A stretch of 64,000 nt of DNA from Thuidium tamariscinum (taxonomy: Eukaryota > Streptophyta > Bryopsida > Hypnales > Thuidiaceae): positions 20,053,067 to 20,117,066 of the forward strand of contig OX344758.2 in assembly GCA_947034885.2 (NCBI GenBank), read 5' to 3'. This document shows positions 1 to 10,953 of the stretch, piece after piece. Within the stretch, counting starts at the first letter, position 1. Every line of letters begins with the position of its first letter. A program made the position numbers and the translations under genes. The notes under the pieces are model-generated. The model was not told the origin of the DNA, made no database searches, and saw only the letters and a list, made by a program, of their open reading frames with translations.

Positions 1-89
1 AATTATTAACCCTCTATCACTTTTCTTCCAATTAGTCATGCCACCATCTTGAAGATTCAAAAAACCTTAATGCCTCGCATTGTATGCAG

Positions 90-521
90 ATGCGAGACCT
101 CTACAGAAAAGCTCAAGAATCAGGCAAGGATGAGTACCTCCTCCGCCTCGTGGACCGAAACCTTCGTCAGAACTACGACCAAGAAGAGGTTCTAAGAGTG
201 TTGAAGATCAGCCTTCTGTGTTCGAACGATAACCCCAATTCTCGTCCTTCCATCTCCCAAGTGGTGTCGATCCTTTTAGGAACGCAGGACGTTCCTGAGT
301 ATTTGCCCAAGTCGCTCCTGCAGAGTTTGCAGTCGACGTCTCCGTCCCTCGCTCTTGCCAATATCGACATTTGGGATGACACGGATCATGAGTTTTCCAA
401 CATCTTGCCCATGAATGGTCGTGACAGTCATTTATCGCAGCAGGAATCATCGAACACTACCGGGAGTGCGAGTCGAGTGGAGACGGGGCGTATCAGCCCA
501 GTGGATTTGGAGGGACGGTAG
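90..521 (+). CDS. Receptor-like protein kinase, last exon (5' part outside window)
   Basis: This exon encodes the C-terminal end of a plant receptor-like Ser/Thr kinase. The reading frame opens after a 3' splice site (tgtatgcag, ending at 89) and stops with TAG at 519-521. The first ~70 residues match kinase subdomains X-XI: LVDRNLRQNYDQEE, then LCSNDNPNSRPSISQVV with the invariant Arg of subdomain XI, then a Ser/Thr-rich tail. Plant LRR and DUF26 receptor kinases show this arrangement (a phrase like 'lvDp.L...y...E..r...iallC....p..RP.ms.VV..L'). The ATP-binding loop and catalytic loop must lie in exons left of position 1, so ectodomain type and subfamily cannot be decided. Bases 1-89 look like intron. 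The ATG at 84 overlaps the splice site and is probably not a start. A captured fragment is possible but nothing in this exon is broken. Confidence 0.75.
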   Translation: MRDLYRKAQESGKDEYLLRLVDRNLRQNYDQEEVLRVLKISLLCSNDNPNSRPSISQVVSILLGTQDVPEYLPKSLLQSLQSTSPSLALANIDIWDDTDHEFSNILPMNGRDSHLSQQESSNTTGSASRVETGRISPVDLEGR

Positions 522-597
522 GGACACAGGGTGCCGTTTTCGTCACACACCCAACGGACCCATTCGGACTTCAAGGGACAAGATCGATGTGCGCGCT

Positions 598-864
598 GCG
601 CTCGAAGGAAGGACCTGCGGCACCGTCGGTTGAAGCGCACTGATGTTTGAAAAATTCTTTGCGCTCGTAGCCTTGCAGCGCCGTTTCCTGTGAAACGACT
701 GACCCTTGAATTGTCAGAATTGGCCAGGTTGCGCTCGATGGAAGGACCTGCGGCACCATCGTTTGAAGCGCGCTGATATTCTGAAAAATTCTTCGCGCTC
801 GTAGCCTTGCAGCGCCGTTTCCTGTGAAACCACTGACCCTTGAATTGTCAGAATTGGCCAGGTT
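598..864 (+). repeat. Tandem duplication (2 x ~133 bp) in the 3' flank of the kinase
   Basis: Copy 1 is 598-730 and copy 2 is 731-864, differing at a handful of bases and by one net base. Both begin gcgctcga.ggaaggacctg and end tcagaattggccaggtt. The block starts about 75 bp after the kinase stop codon and is much richer in GC than the flanking DNA, so it probably lies in the 3' UTR. The match to itself creates spurious open frames on both strands. Confidence 0.9.
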
Positions 865-1753
865 GAAGCCATTGGTTTGTACAATTACTCCGAGATTTAG
901 CGTAGCCTTCATTCTTTAGATGAATTTCTTCATGGAGAACCCATTGTAAGAATTTTTTTGGAATACCTGAGAGAGCTGATTAGCTTCAGTGTTGTAACCA
1001 ACAAGTGGTCCAGATTGTAAAGATCTTTCGTCATATGCCAAGTTGGGCTTCGTGCCAGTGAGGCAAGAAGAGTGATCACCATTCTACTGTTCGTTGCCAT
1101 TGTACCCTGTTTCGTGTTTTCTTTGGATAGTAGGGTTGTATAGAGAATTTTGTTGAAATGGTAGTCATTCCACAACTTTGGCACTTTTACAGTTTAGATT
1201 GTGTGGTTTGAAATGTATACCTATTTTAGATGATGTAGATTGCATAGTTTGAAAATGGCATATTGAATATTGTCATTTTAATGAAATTTGTCATTTGTGG
1301 TCTTCAAGGAAGGCTATTTTTGCATGTGGAGGTGCATTGAATGAAACCCGTTCAATGGTGGAGATTTACTGATAAAACGCCAATTGGCTAGAAATAATCC
1401 CCGAAGGCTGAGTATTGAGGTACATTGAGCAAAGACTACTAACTATTGAAATGATCATTTTAGACAAAACTTCAAGGGACATACTATTGAAGTGATCATT
1501 TTGAACAAAACTTTTAACGGTATGTTTGCACTTAGTGTTAGGGGTGGTGTTATAGCCACTATTTCTTAAGTTGTTATAATCCTAAATCCACATTGCAGTT
1601 CAGATTGGCCTCATTCTTGATCAAACTTGTAAGGGTATCAATTCTCTAAAGACGTCCGCTTTGGTCCATTTGCAAATTCATTACCAAACTCTACCCACTA
1701 TTGAAAAAGTCACAAATCAACTACAAAGTCATCAACCAAACCTTAATGGGTTA
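865..1753. other. Intergenic, no gene seen
   Basis: AT-rich DNA downstream of the kinase. The proximal part may be 3' UTR. Open frames here are short and without recognisable motifs. Confidence 0.5.
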
Positions 1754-2063
1754 AAGCAAGAGGCTCAAACTTTGACTAGTCAATAATAGTGAAAATGAGT
1801 CCCAATACATTTTTCTTTCTTTAATGCACCAACTCTATAGATTTTAGAAGGTAGTCACTTTTAATGACTACTTGTAACTTCTTTATTTCAACTTCAAGAA
1901 TTTGTAACTTATTCTACAAAGGTCCAAAAAATATGAAACGACTTGGTTAAGATACCAATTACATTTTCCTTCCTATGAAAATTTATTGAAAATTGTTTTG
2001 AAGAGCTCATCTTCCTCAAAAAGGTGATCAATTCTTAAATGGTTGCTTTAAAGGCTTCCTACT
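1754..2063. mobile_element. Diverged MITE, family B (related to 54002-54315 and 56710-57020)
   Basis: About 310 bp flanked by TA (1752-1753 and 2064-2065). The body aligns along its length with the copies near 54.0 and 56.7 kb: gaggctcaaact near the left end, caatacatttttctttctt, then ccaaaaaatatgaaacgac, and a right end ttcctactta. Its termini are more eroded than those of the other two copies. It has no coding capacity. Confidence 0.6.
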
Positions 2064-3725
2064 TAAGTTGTGCAAAGACTCAGCTATACATACAAAGCCC
2101 AAGTGATATTGAATAGGTAAAAACCTTGTAAAAATAAAGTCTTCTATATATTTGGTGCACTACAAATTTTGAAGTACATTTTCTACTTTCTTGAGAAATA
2201 GTTATATTTTCTTTTAGTGATGGAATTGGAATTCAGAAATTGAAATTCAACACAAATTTATAATTAAGCATGGTGACTTTTGCAATCAAAATCACCACTT
2301 TCCATTTGTTGAAATTTTCCATGCCATATATTGCACCAAATTGACATTCTATTCTAAACAATTAACTTACATTAAAAGTGAAATTAGGTTGCCTTTACAA
2401 TTAGGTTGCCTGAATCCAAGAAAGTTACTCTACAAACCACCAAAGTCAACAAATACTTCTACAAATATTTCTAATTATACACATGGAGGTTCATGAGTTC
2501 TAACTTCATCACTAATTAATTCAAAAGTAGTGTATTCTTACACAGTAACAATAAATATTCATAAACTATGGAATGTCAAGAAATTAGCTTGGAGTGATTA
2601 CTCATAGTTTTTAGAAAACTACATGAATTAAAAGATAGGGTCCATTTAATTCAAAGGGGATAAATTTTATATAATATGTAGCACTACAAAAGGGTCCTTG
2701 AAATGCCGCATATCCTATTATATATTAACTAGTCTATGTAAAAATATTATTTAATAGGAATTTTTATAAAAAATTAGTCTTTATAAATAGAATCTATATA
2801 ATTATTTTGTAATACAATGAGTATAAATGTAGACAATTTATTTTAAGTAAATGATAAAACCTACACAATCTGACAAATAATTGTAGCTTATATATACAAA
2901 TCTTTCCATAAGTATGCCAACTATATGCAAATATGTAAGAAATTACTGTTCCAAGACAAAAGAATTGAGCTGTAAATTTACTATGAGGTTGTATTATGGA
3001 GATTTGTGTTCACACAAAGTACCTGTTAAGAGATTATTGTAGGATTTGGGTACCATCACTTCCATATAGCTAGGATTGTTGAAAACATTGACCTTGTTGT
3101 CTTTTACCATTGATTCTAAACTCAAATCATTGCAATTAAATGCATATATATAGAGAAAATATATAGTGTATGTTATAGTAGAAGTCATATTCAAGTGTTA
3201 GTCTACACTATTTTTAGAGTGTTAATTTCTCATGTTGTTGATGTTATATTACTAGTATTGATGTTTTTATTAATTTCAACATCATAACTATGTTTAATTG
3301 ATTTTTATGATGTTGTTTGTTATTCACCACATCAGGTTGTTTAGATTATATGGTGTAGAATTTAGAAATATTTAAAACTAACGATGAATTTCACACTTTT
3401 ATTTGTCATTTTAAATTGAACTACAATACAAGTAGTGTATATATATATTTTTTAAAGTGTATATGTATGACACTAGTTTTATAGTGTCTATTGTATATAG
3501 GTATGAAAAAATTAGACATGTAAGTTTTGTATATAAGATAGCCCAACTATAAAAACAATATCAATGAATTTATAAGAAAATCATAGGATATTAAAAATAT
3601 ACCCTTGATATCTTTATTTGTAAAAATATGATCATCTTAATTACTATAATGAAGGTAAATCGCCCCATGTTAAATATCCTATTCACGCATGTGTATACTT
3701 AAAATTACAAGGAGTGATCTCCTCA
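2064..3725. other. Intergenic, no gene seen
   Basis: Very AT-rich sequence with short TA-rich runs. I see no open frame, RNA gene or terminal repeat that I can support. Confidence 0.5.
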
Positions 3726-4470
3726 GGGAAATTAGTGAGGGATAACCTAATTTCACTATTTAGTGTAGCAACTCTTGGTGTATGATGAATTGGTGAATGA
3801 AAATAGAGATTATTACCAATCTTTAATTAAGAAATTAGTGAGGGAAGAAAACTACTAATGCTACTAAGATTTGCTCCTTTATTTGGAGGGATACTATTTT
3901 AGTGGATATGACATATATGAGATACATTTTGTCCATTTACAATAGCTCTAGTGAGGATAGATAAGGTTTCATTTCACAAATGTTTTTGAATACTTGGGGT
4001 AAAAATGAGGTCTTTTGCTTAGGCACTTCTCACAAGCCCAAGTGGCATCTTTCTTTCCGAGGTTGAACACTCTACATGAGCCAAATTGATTGTTTTTTTT
4101 TCCTTTTGTTTTTTAATGGTCACCACCCATTAGATGAAATCTGAGGGCATTAGGAGATTGCGGGAACGCAGTTTCTACCCTGTGAACTCGAATCCTACGT
4201 GGTTGTGACCTTGCCACGTAATTAATTTTTTTTTTTCAAAATTTTTTTTGGACTTATTTTCATATTTTAGGATCCAAATTTTTTTTAAATTTTTTTAAAT
4301 TTTTGATAAAAGTCGGCTTGCCATTGGTCAGCAGCGTTGGGAGCCGTTTTAGAAACAGACCCAAAACGGCCTTGTAATGCCCTCAGATTTCATCTAATGC
4401 GTTTTCTAAAAAGAAAGGAAATTAGTGAGGGGCAACCTAATTTCATCATTTTGTATAGTAACTCTTGGTG
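3726..4470 (+). repeat. Direct repeat pair, ~55 bp, 690 bp apart
   Basis: 3726-3780 and 4416-4470 share ggaaattagtgaggg, aacctaatttca and aactcttggtg in the same order, with roughly 85 percent identity by eye. The right copy follows the TIR element at 4128-4399 by 16 bp. The pair could mark a local duplication or the edges of a larger decayed insertion. Confidence 0.6.
4128..4399. mobile_element. TIR element (MITE) with perfect 25-bp inverted ends, family C
   Basis: The left end 4128-4152 (cattagatgaaatctgaggg followed by catta) is the exact reverse complement of 4375-4399. The 272-bp body carries a GC-rich part with gtggttgtgaccttgccacg and then an A/T-rich core. The same order is found in the elements at 5677-6039 and 37615-37893 (gtggtcgag.gactgccac), so the three look related although their outer ends differ. 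No clear target duplication was found. Confidence 0.8.
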
Positions 4471-4977
4471 CAAGGTTTTTTTTAGGCAATTAAATGCCCA
4501 ATGTCCTCAAAAAAAATAGGCAACTTCAAACCTATAGAAAAAATGGAGGTAAAAGTGTTAAAAAATGACAAATTGAAATTATAGCCCTCTATGCTATTGC
4601 CAAAATGCTTCTAAAACCTCATTTTAATTGGCATGCAATGCCAAAATATCCAAAAATTGCATAGAGAAATTACATATTCAAAATCGTACATTCAGAATTG
4701 GCCTCCTTCAATGAAAGCCCTCAAATTAAGGAGCTAGCCAACTTAAAACCTTCTTGAAAGCCAAAAGGCCACATAACGTCATAACCATTTGTCCAAAACT
4801 AAAAGCTGTTTTGGTGTATTATCAGTTGGTGAACTGTAACATGCATTTGCAACCCTAATCTATAAACGACCAATGTAAATTATTGGTTATAAGAACCTGT
4901 TGTAGGATTGGGTGTTAATTTATGACATTAGTTTGGACAATCAGTATAATATGGTAAAGAAGTTCGCCAAGTAGTGG

Positions 4978-6367
4978 TTTGGGCTATGTATTGTGAAGCA
5001 AGCTAACGATAATGCTACATATTTATTGCGAGAATTGAATGGTACATAGTTGAAGATCCCTATTGCACGTAGATGTATAAAGTGAAAAATTAGGATTTCT
5101 ATGAAATCTTAGATTGATTACTTTGATTATTTGCTTTTATAAGATGGATATTTGATTGATGATGAACCTTTTGCTAAGATGAGTAAAAAGTGAGGTTCTA
5201 AAATCCTAGATTGATTACCTTGGTCATCTTCTTTTGGAAAATGGAATTTTAGATGATCTTTGACATTGTCAAAATGATTGAAGGATTGGACTACACATGA
5301 AGATGAGACCAAGGTGAGAACTTTTATCATCTTGCCAATAACTATAGAAGATTTGTGAATGGATTAACTGAAGTGGTAGCCTATTCTATTGAAACAAAAA
5401 AAATTGATTTGATTGTTTAGGACTGTGAATGTGATTTGAATCTTTTTGCTTTAAAATTAGGTGTTACTGATTCACTTATTTTCACTATCATTAATCTTCT
5501 AAAAGAAAATATAGTTTTATAAACTAATACTAATGCTTTAGCAATTGGAGTAATTTTGATGCATTGAACTAAAAAGGTGTTGGGATTTGAATCTCAAAAG
5601 TGAAATCCTACACATTTAAATTATTCAATTAATGAAAAAGATATGTTAGCAATCATTTCTACCTTGAAAGTTTAGACATAAGAGGATTTCTAGCTGCTTT
5701 AAGAGACTGCGAGTTCCCAAACGCTGGGAACGCATTGGGAACGCTGGGAACGCGATGCTGATGTGGTCGAGCGACTGCCACGTCAGAAAATACGATTTTT
5801 TAATTAATTTTAATTAAATATTAAATATTTTTAAAATATTTTTTTGAAAATATATATTTTTTTTTAAATCATTCTTTTGCTCTTTAGTATATTCTGAAGT
5901 TTTTTGGAAAAAAAAATTTTAATTTTTTTTTTTTCAAAATTCAAAAATTCAGACCAGCAGGGGGCTGGTCTGCAGCAGTGGGAACAATTTCGGGGAACAC
6001 CCTGAAACGGTCTCCTGGGGGCCCAAAAATCCTCTTATGGACATTAGAGATGAAGTTTAAGATATGAAAGAATTATCAATCATTGAGGTTTTTGTCAAGT
6101 CATTTGACTTTAAGTAGAAGATGTGAATATATGGAATTAAGGCAAGAATTTGATATTCAAATTGTATACATGTATAGAATAGAAATTATTGTTGATGATG
6201 ATGATGCTCTTTCTAAACAATTATGAGCAAATGCAATGTCATATATTGAAAATTCTTGATAGATAAGACAAAATACATTACATCAAGATAATTAAAGAAT
6301 GATTGATTTTTGAAAAGATTACCCTAATTTTGTCATTGAGGACAATGACTTGTTCTTAGGGGGAGAT
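4978..6367 (+). mobile_element. Decayed, rearranged Ty3/gypsy-like retrotransposon relic
   Basis: Several short translated stretches recall Ty3/gypsy Pol, all broken by stops. 5331-5400 reads LANNYRRFVNGLTEVV, as in the reverse transcriptase thumb region. 5529-5655 reads ALAIGVILM, then GFESQK, then YSINEKDMLAII, as in RNase H. 6085-6230 continues RNase H with LSRRCEYMELRQEFD and DDDDALSK. A stretch at about 4978-5085 (WFGLCIVKQ..., YLLRELNGT) resembles the integrase C-terminus, yet it lies upstream of the RT part, so the relic is permuted or composite. A MITE (5677-6039) splits the RNase H part. A purine tract ttagggggaga ends near 6366. The element cannot be functional. Confidence 0.7.
5677..6039. 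mobile_element. MITE, family C, inserted in the gypsy relic
   Basis: 13-bp perfect terminal inverted repeats (cataagaggattt at 5677-5689, complement at 6027-6039) bound a 363-bp element. It begins GC-rich (cgctgggaacgc repeated, gtggtcgagcgactgccacg), has an A/T-rich core, and ends with gaaacggtctcc. RNase H-like codons stop just before it and resume just after it, which supports insertion into the relic. Its sister copy is 37615-37893. Confidence 0.8.
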
Positions 6368-6369
6368 TG

Positions 6370-7050
6370 TGTCATGACCCTTGTGACAATCTTAGATGGA
6401 TAATGCATTGATGGATCATCATGAATTAATTTATGAATGAATGTGCACTAGTGGATAAGCAAAGATTGATTGGAATAGATATCTCTAGATCATGGATGGA
6501 TGCAATACAGTTAGAAAACTCCACTTGGATGACTAGTGCATTGGATGAACACAATGGTGTTAGATTTTGGAATTAGATAACTCAAAGTAAAAGATGAAGA
6601 TTTGGACAAGACATGATTTTGATAAGATAAGAGTTGATAGGATATAATTGGAGGAGATAATGAGGACTTAGACTTTAGTGGATGGTTTAAAATAGAATGA
6701 AAGAGAGAAAGATAAAGATAGAAAAATAGTCTTAGTCTATCTTAAAGACTCATAGTCTTTAGTGATAGTCTCCATTATATAAGACAAAGATGGGGTGAGG
6801 AGAGTCAAGAGACAATCTCTTTTTGTAGATTGATCACTCTCTACGGTTCGGTAGTTCAAGCTCATGTTATATTATGTTATGTTATGATTAAATATATGTT
6901 ATGTTGCATTTGGAGTCCTTCAAATTGTAACATCACTATTACTCTTGAGTAGGAGAATTGCATCCGCTCTTCCTTTCTAGCAATTGAGCCCTCTTGCTTT
7001 TCTTAGAGGTTGAATTTCCAATCGGATTCAAAATTCAGTCGGACTCCTAC
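6370..7050 (+). promoter_or_regulatory. Probable retrotransposon 3' LTR with TATA box (right edge uncertain)
   Basis: The sequence tgtcatgaccc starts directly after the polypurine tract of the relic, as expected for an LTR beginning with TG. A TATA box-like tatataaga lies at 6776-6784, about 460 bp upstream of the F-box start codon at 7241. I did not find a second LTR in the window, so the right boundary is a guess (CA near 7050). If the F-box gene lacks another promoter, the LTR could supply it; this is inference. Confidence 0.45.
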
Positions 7051-7240
7051 TGTCAGTTTAGTGCTTTGTTTTGAAATTCTGGCTCTAGCTATATTCGAAT
7101 TTGCGCACCACTTTCTTCTTCCTATTCCAATTTTGTAGACCTAATTGTGCACACAAAGCAAAGCTTGTGTAGATTGACTGCCCAAGTTTGCAACCATCTA
7201 TTCTTTCACGTATGATCGCTTGAGTCTTCTTTCAAAGTTG

Positions 7241-9602
7241 ATGCAATCGGAGATGATAGATGATGGAAGGCCATCATCGTTACCAGAAAACGATTGTGCT
7301 GCTTCCAACTCAAGGAGGATTGAAAAACAGCTAGCCAAAACTCTTCAACCTCCATCTAAGCGACTAGGACGGATAACCTTGAAGTGTGGAACCCTAGCCA
7401 TCGCTAGTAAAGTGGTTATTACTGAGGATCAGTTTCAAAACATAAGCGACCAGGTTCTAGAACACATCCTTGCCAGGCTGCCTCGCCTTTCCCTCAAGGC
7501 CGCAAAGAAAGTATGCAAGCGATGGGCGTCAGTGACCAGCACACCGGAATTTGATATCTTGTACAAGGAGAGAAACCCTAAATCTCTTCTGATTTGTATT
7601 TATATGAGCTATGAACGTCCTAGTGAGTTGCAATGCTTTGCATATGATGTGGAGAGCGATGCATGGGTGAAGGTTCCAGGTCTTCAACTACCGACTCTAA
7701 ACTACAACCTTTTAAATGGTATTGGAAATGGTGACTTGAAACCTCATTTTCGAATGTTGTCTTATGAACTCACTGAAATGACAAGATTTGTGAACGTTCT
7801 CCTCTATCTAAGCTTTTGAACTATAGATTGAACTGTAGACCCATAGAACTATAGAAATTACCCGAGCTGTTAAACAAGAATTTTAGATTGAAATTTGTTC
7901 TAAGTGTCTCTTCTATATAAACGTTTACTATAGATTGAAATTTAAACAAAGCGCTGATTGCAGGTGCCAATGGAATAGTGTTCACCTTTGTTGAGCACGG
8001 TTGGGACAGGCTTTTGTACAAGTTGACGAGCTCTACGTCCTCGGCTGAGTCTTTTGGAAAGAAGTGGTATGAGACTCCTGCTATGAGGGTCCCCCGATTG
8101 AATCCGTTGGTGAGTGTGAGCCTGGACGCTGGTACAAGGCATAAAGTGGTGGTGGTAGGTGGGGGGGGCTTCCTACATGGATGGAAAGGCTGTGGAGGTG
8201 TTTGATTCCGAAATCGGTAAGTGGTTTGTAGTACTCTGTCAATTCAAATAATTGATTATGGATTTATACTTTTGTTGTCATGTTGTGTGGGAGACTTGTT
8301 TGCAAAGTGAATCCCTTTTTCATGAATGAGTCATTGTAGTGTGTCTGCAGATCAACATAGTTACCAACGTTAGTTACATCGAGAATCTATGAGTTTTTTT
8401 AACACATGGTATTCAACATTTTAATAATGGATTAGATGAACTTTGAGAAACTGGTGGCCGGAGAACTTTATTGGATGTAATGCTATGTGGTTTATTAGAT
8501 TTGGAACCCTTCGATTTTTACTTTTGGGTTGAATGAAGGGCTCCCATGGAGCATAAGTTTTGTATTTTGTTCGAGAGTGTGACATGGTTTGTTGAAATTC
8601 AGACTTGGCATTACGGCTTCATTAGTGTGATCATATTGCATTATTTCTATTGGGTCTAGTCCACATAGCATAGATAACAAGGAAAACTTTCTTTGTGTCA
8701 TGGACTTCCAAGTAATATTACTTGGGAGTAGAACACTTTGCTCTTCATTGCTAAATAGGATGTTTGAAGTTTGCCCCAATGAAGAAAGTTGTTTTTCAAT
8801 TTTTCTTACCATCCTTCCTAGTCTGGTAAATTCATTTTTGCGCTTGGTGTGAAGAAGTTTTTCGAATGAGTATAGGTATACATTTATGTTAGGTTTACTT
8901 TGTCAACATCATTCTTGATTCGAAGTGTGAACACCTGTTCCTTTAAGCCTTAAATATTTTGCTCTAGTTTTAGTTCTCATGGCACTTTGAATGACAATTG
9001 CAGGTACTTGGGAGTCCTATGGTAACCTACCGGAAGAATTCTCGGAATTATTTGATGTCTTTTGGTGTTGGTCGATGTCTGGAGTAGTTCTCAATAACAA
9101 ATTCTACGCCTTACGACTTCATTGCGGAATTGGAGAACTCAAAATTTACTTTCTAGATTTTTCTACCAAACAGTGGGCTTCTCTCCAACTGGAGTGTCCC
9201 ATGGGAATGATTTACAGTAGCATCATGGCTATTGGGACAACACTTGTGGTTGCTGGGATATTTAAGGATATTACTGAAAAGGGTAATACTAAAAAGGAAT
9301 ATGCAGTGAAGCTTTGGAAAGTTGATTTGAAGACCCTTAGCTTGATTCAAATTGGGTCGATGCCAAGAAAATTGGCTGCCTTGTTTGCTAGTGAAAATGC
9401 ACTTTATGCTACGCTGAGGTTGAGTTATTTGGTGGATAAGAATTTGGTATGTATCACTATACGCGGGCGGCCGTTTATAGTGGCAGAGGTTTCCCTTGAA
9501 GAATGCAAAACTTATTGGCGTCATTTGCCATGTGTTCCAGATCTGGTCTACCCTAGAATCCACAAATGTAGCCCTTTTTGGGCTTCTATTAGTTGTGCCT
9601 AA
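7241..9602 (+). CDS. F-box/kelch-repeat protein, interrupted by a one-base frameshift
   Basis: Likely substrate receptor of an SCF ubiquitin ligase. Exons: 7241-7718, 7964-8216, 9004-9602, all with GT..AG introns and matching G|GT phases. The F-box is at residues ~68-106 (ISDQVLEHILARLPRLSLKA, then VCKRWASV), followed by a kelch-like propeller (FAYDVESDAWVKVPG, then VEVFDSEIG joined to TWESYGNLP). In exon 2 the run of eight G at 8161-8168 puts the rest out of frame and leads to TGA. With one base less, all three exons read through as ~442 residues, a normal length for the family. Either the G count is a sequencing error or the gene is a recent pseudogene. The start at 7241 is the first in-frame ATG. 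An LTR lies upstream and a TIR element begins 45 bp past the stop. Confidence 0.8.
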
Positions 9603-9647
9603 ATATCTTGACTCGTCAACTTTGGAAACTTCTATTAGGGTTTGTAG

Positions 9648-10398
9648 GGTGATTGCAAGAAACACTTGTCCTATTTCTTGTCCCCTTGACCTCCAACGGA
9701 TAGTTTTTGCTCATAACTTTTGCATATTTTTCCCTATGAATTTGAAATTTGGAATGAAGGTGCATACAAAAGTTTTATATGTTGTATAATTTTTTCAATT
9801 TCTTAAAAATGATTTTACTATTTTTAAATTTCCCTTGATTGTTTGTCTACCTTGGCCATTTTGGAGGTTTGTAGTCCTATTTTTGACTCAAACATCCGAA
9901 TTTGAAGCCACAAATTGTACAAGTTGGAGGTCTACTAACATTTGAAGGATTAATGATGAGTTTTTATAAAAATAGTAAAATGTCTATTGTCCGCATGGGG
10001 TCAAAGTGACCTTCCTTTGTACAAATGTTACAAAGAGGGATAAAAATTTAGAGGAATTTTTTGTTGCAATATGAGTGCAATTTTGTTTAGAAAAATGTTT
10101 TTTTTTAAAATAATTTTTTGATTTTTTTAAAGTATTAAAAATAAAAAAGTCCATAGATCTTTTTTTTGCTATTTTTTACTCCATGTGGCTTGTGAAATAC
10201 TTGTAGTATTCTATAGTACTGCATAGTATTGCATATTACTATACTGACAGCCCAAATCTATAGGCACGCGAAATCGACAGTTGAGATTTGTAAGCGTGTG
10301 TCAGAAGCTTTGTACTATCATGATTGCATACTACTACCAATACTATGTCCAAAAATAGCATTTTGAGCCAAAAACGTGAAGTGTTTCTTGCAATCACC
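9648..10398. mobile_element. TIR element, perfect 20-bp ends, 5-bp target duplication
   Basis: ggtgattgcaagaaacactt at 9648-9667 is the exact reverse complement of 10379-10398. TTGTA is present on both sides (9642-9646 and 10399-10403), with one extra G at 9647. The 751-bp interior is AT-rich and non-coding. It sits directly behind the F-box stop codon (9602), so it may supply the 3' UTR or poly(A) signals of that gene. Confidence 0.8.
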
Positions 10399-10953
10399 TT
10401 GTAATGAATCCCTTTAAACTGTAATTTACTGTAGTAATGTTTTAACACATCTTGGAGGGTACATATGGAGGTTTATGTATGAAACTAACAAAAACATTTC
10501 TCGTGCAACACCTTCAATGCCCTTTTTCCGTTGCTTGCATTGTCACGCGTTTTGGGGTGGACCTCAACGGCCCTGCACTTGTGAATATGAACTTGCCTGC
10601 TCCCAGCTTTATATGAACCTGCAAATCATGATGTTGATTTGTATATCAGAGACAAGACATTGACGAGAACATTTGGGAGAGAATTTTGAATTGTACTAAA
10701 GTGTCTTGAATTACAGTTCCAATTGACACTATAGTATGACTGCATTACTACTAGCTTGAAGTTAACTCACACTTCTCATTTGCAAAAGAGGGCTCTCAAT
10801 TTTCATGCATTTTGTCATCCCGCAAGAGCAAGGCAGAACCGCACCTTGAAACATAGTTGAAACTAAAAAACAAGAAGTATATATCATTTTTTCTAGACCC
10901 TATTTAACTGTAGTGTCTAAAAATGTTACATTATGACTCTTAAGTGTTACTAA
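10399..10953. other. Intergenic; contains one half of a diverged duplication
   Basis: No gene is supported. The stretch 10757-10880 resembles 12752-12876 (see separate entry). The small open frame near 10475-10663 has no recognisable motif. Confidence 0.5.

Noticed and set aside
571..912. 113-codon minus-strand frame over the kinase 3' flank
   Set aside because: Its peptide is itself tandemly repeated because the DNA is duplicated. This is a shadow of the 133-bp repeat.
4150..4200. tRNA-like phrase gaactcgaatcc in a MITE
   Set aside because: Resembles a T-arm only; there is no acceptor stem, anticodon arm or box A spacing, and the block belongs to the family C element.
8495..8812. 105-codon minus-strand open frame in intron 2 of the F-box gene
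   Set aside because: No known motif and no start context; it lies inside a well-defined intron. Chance frame is the simpler reading.
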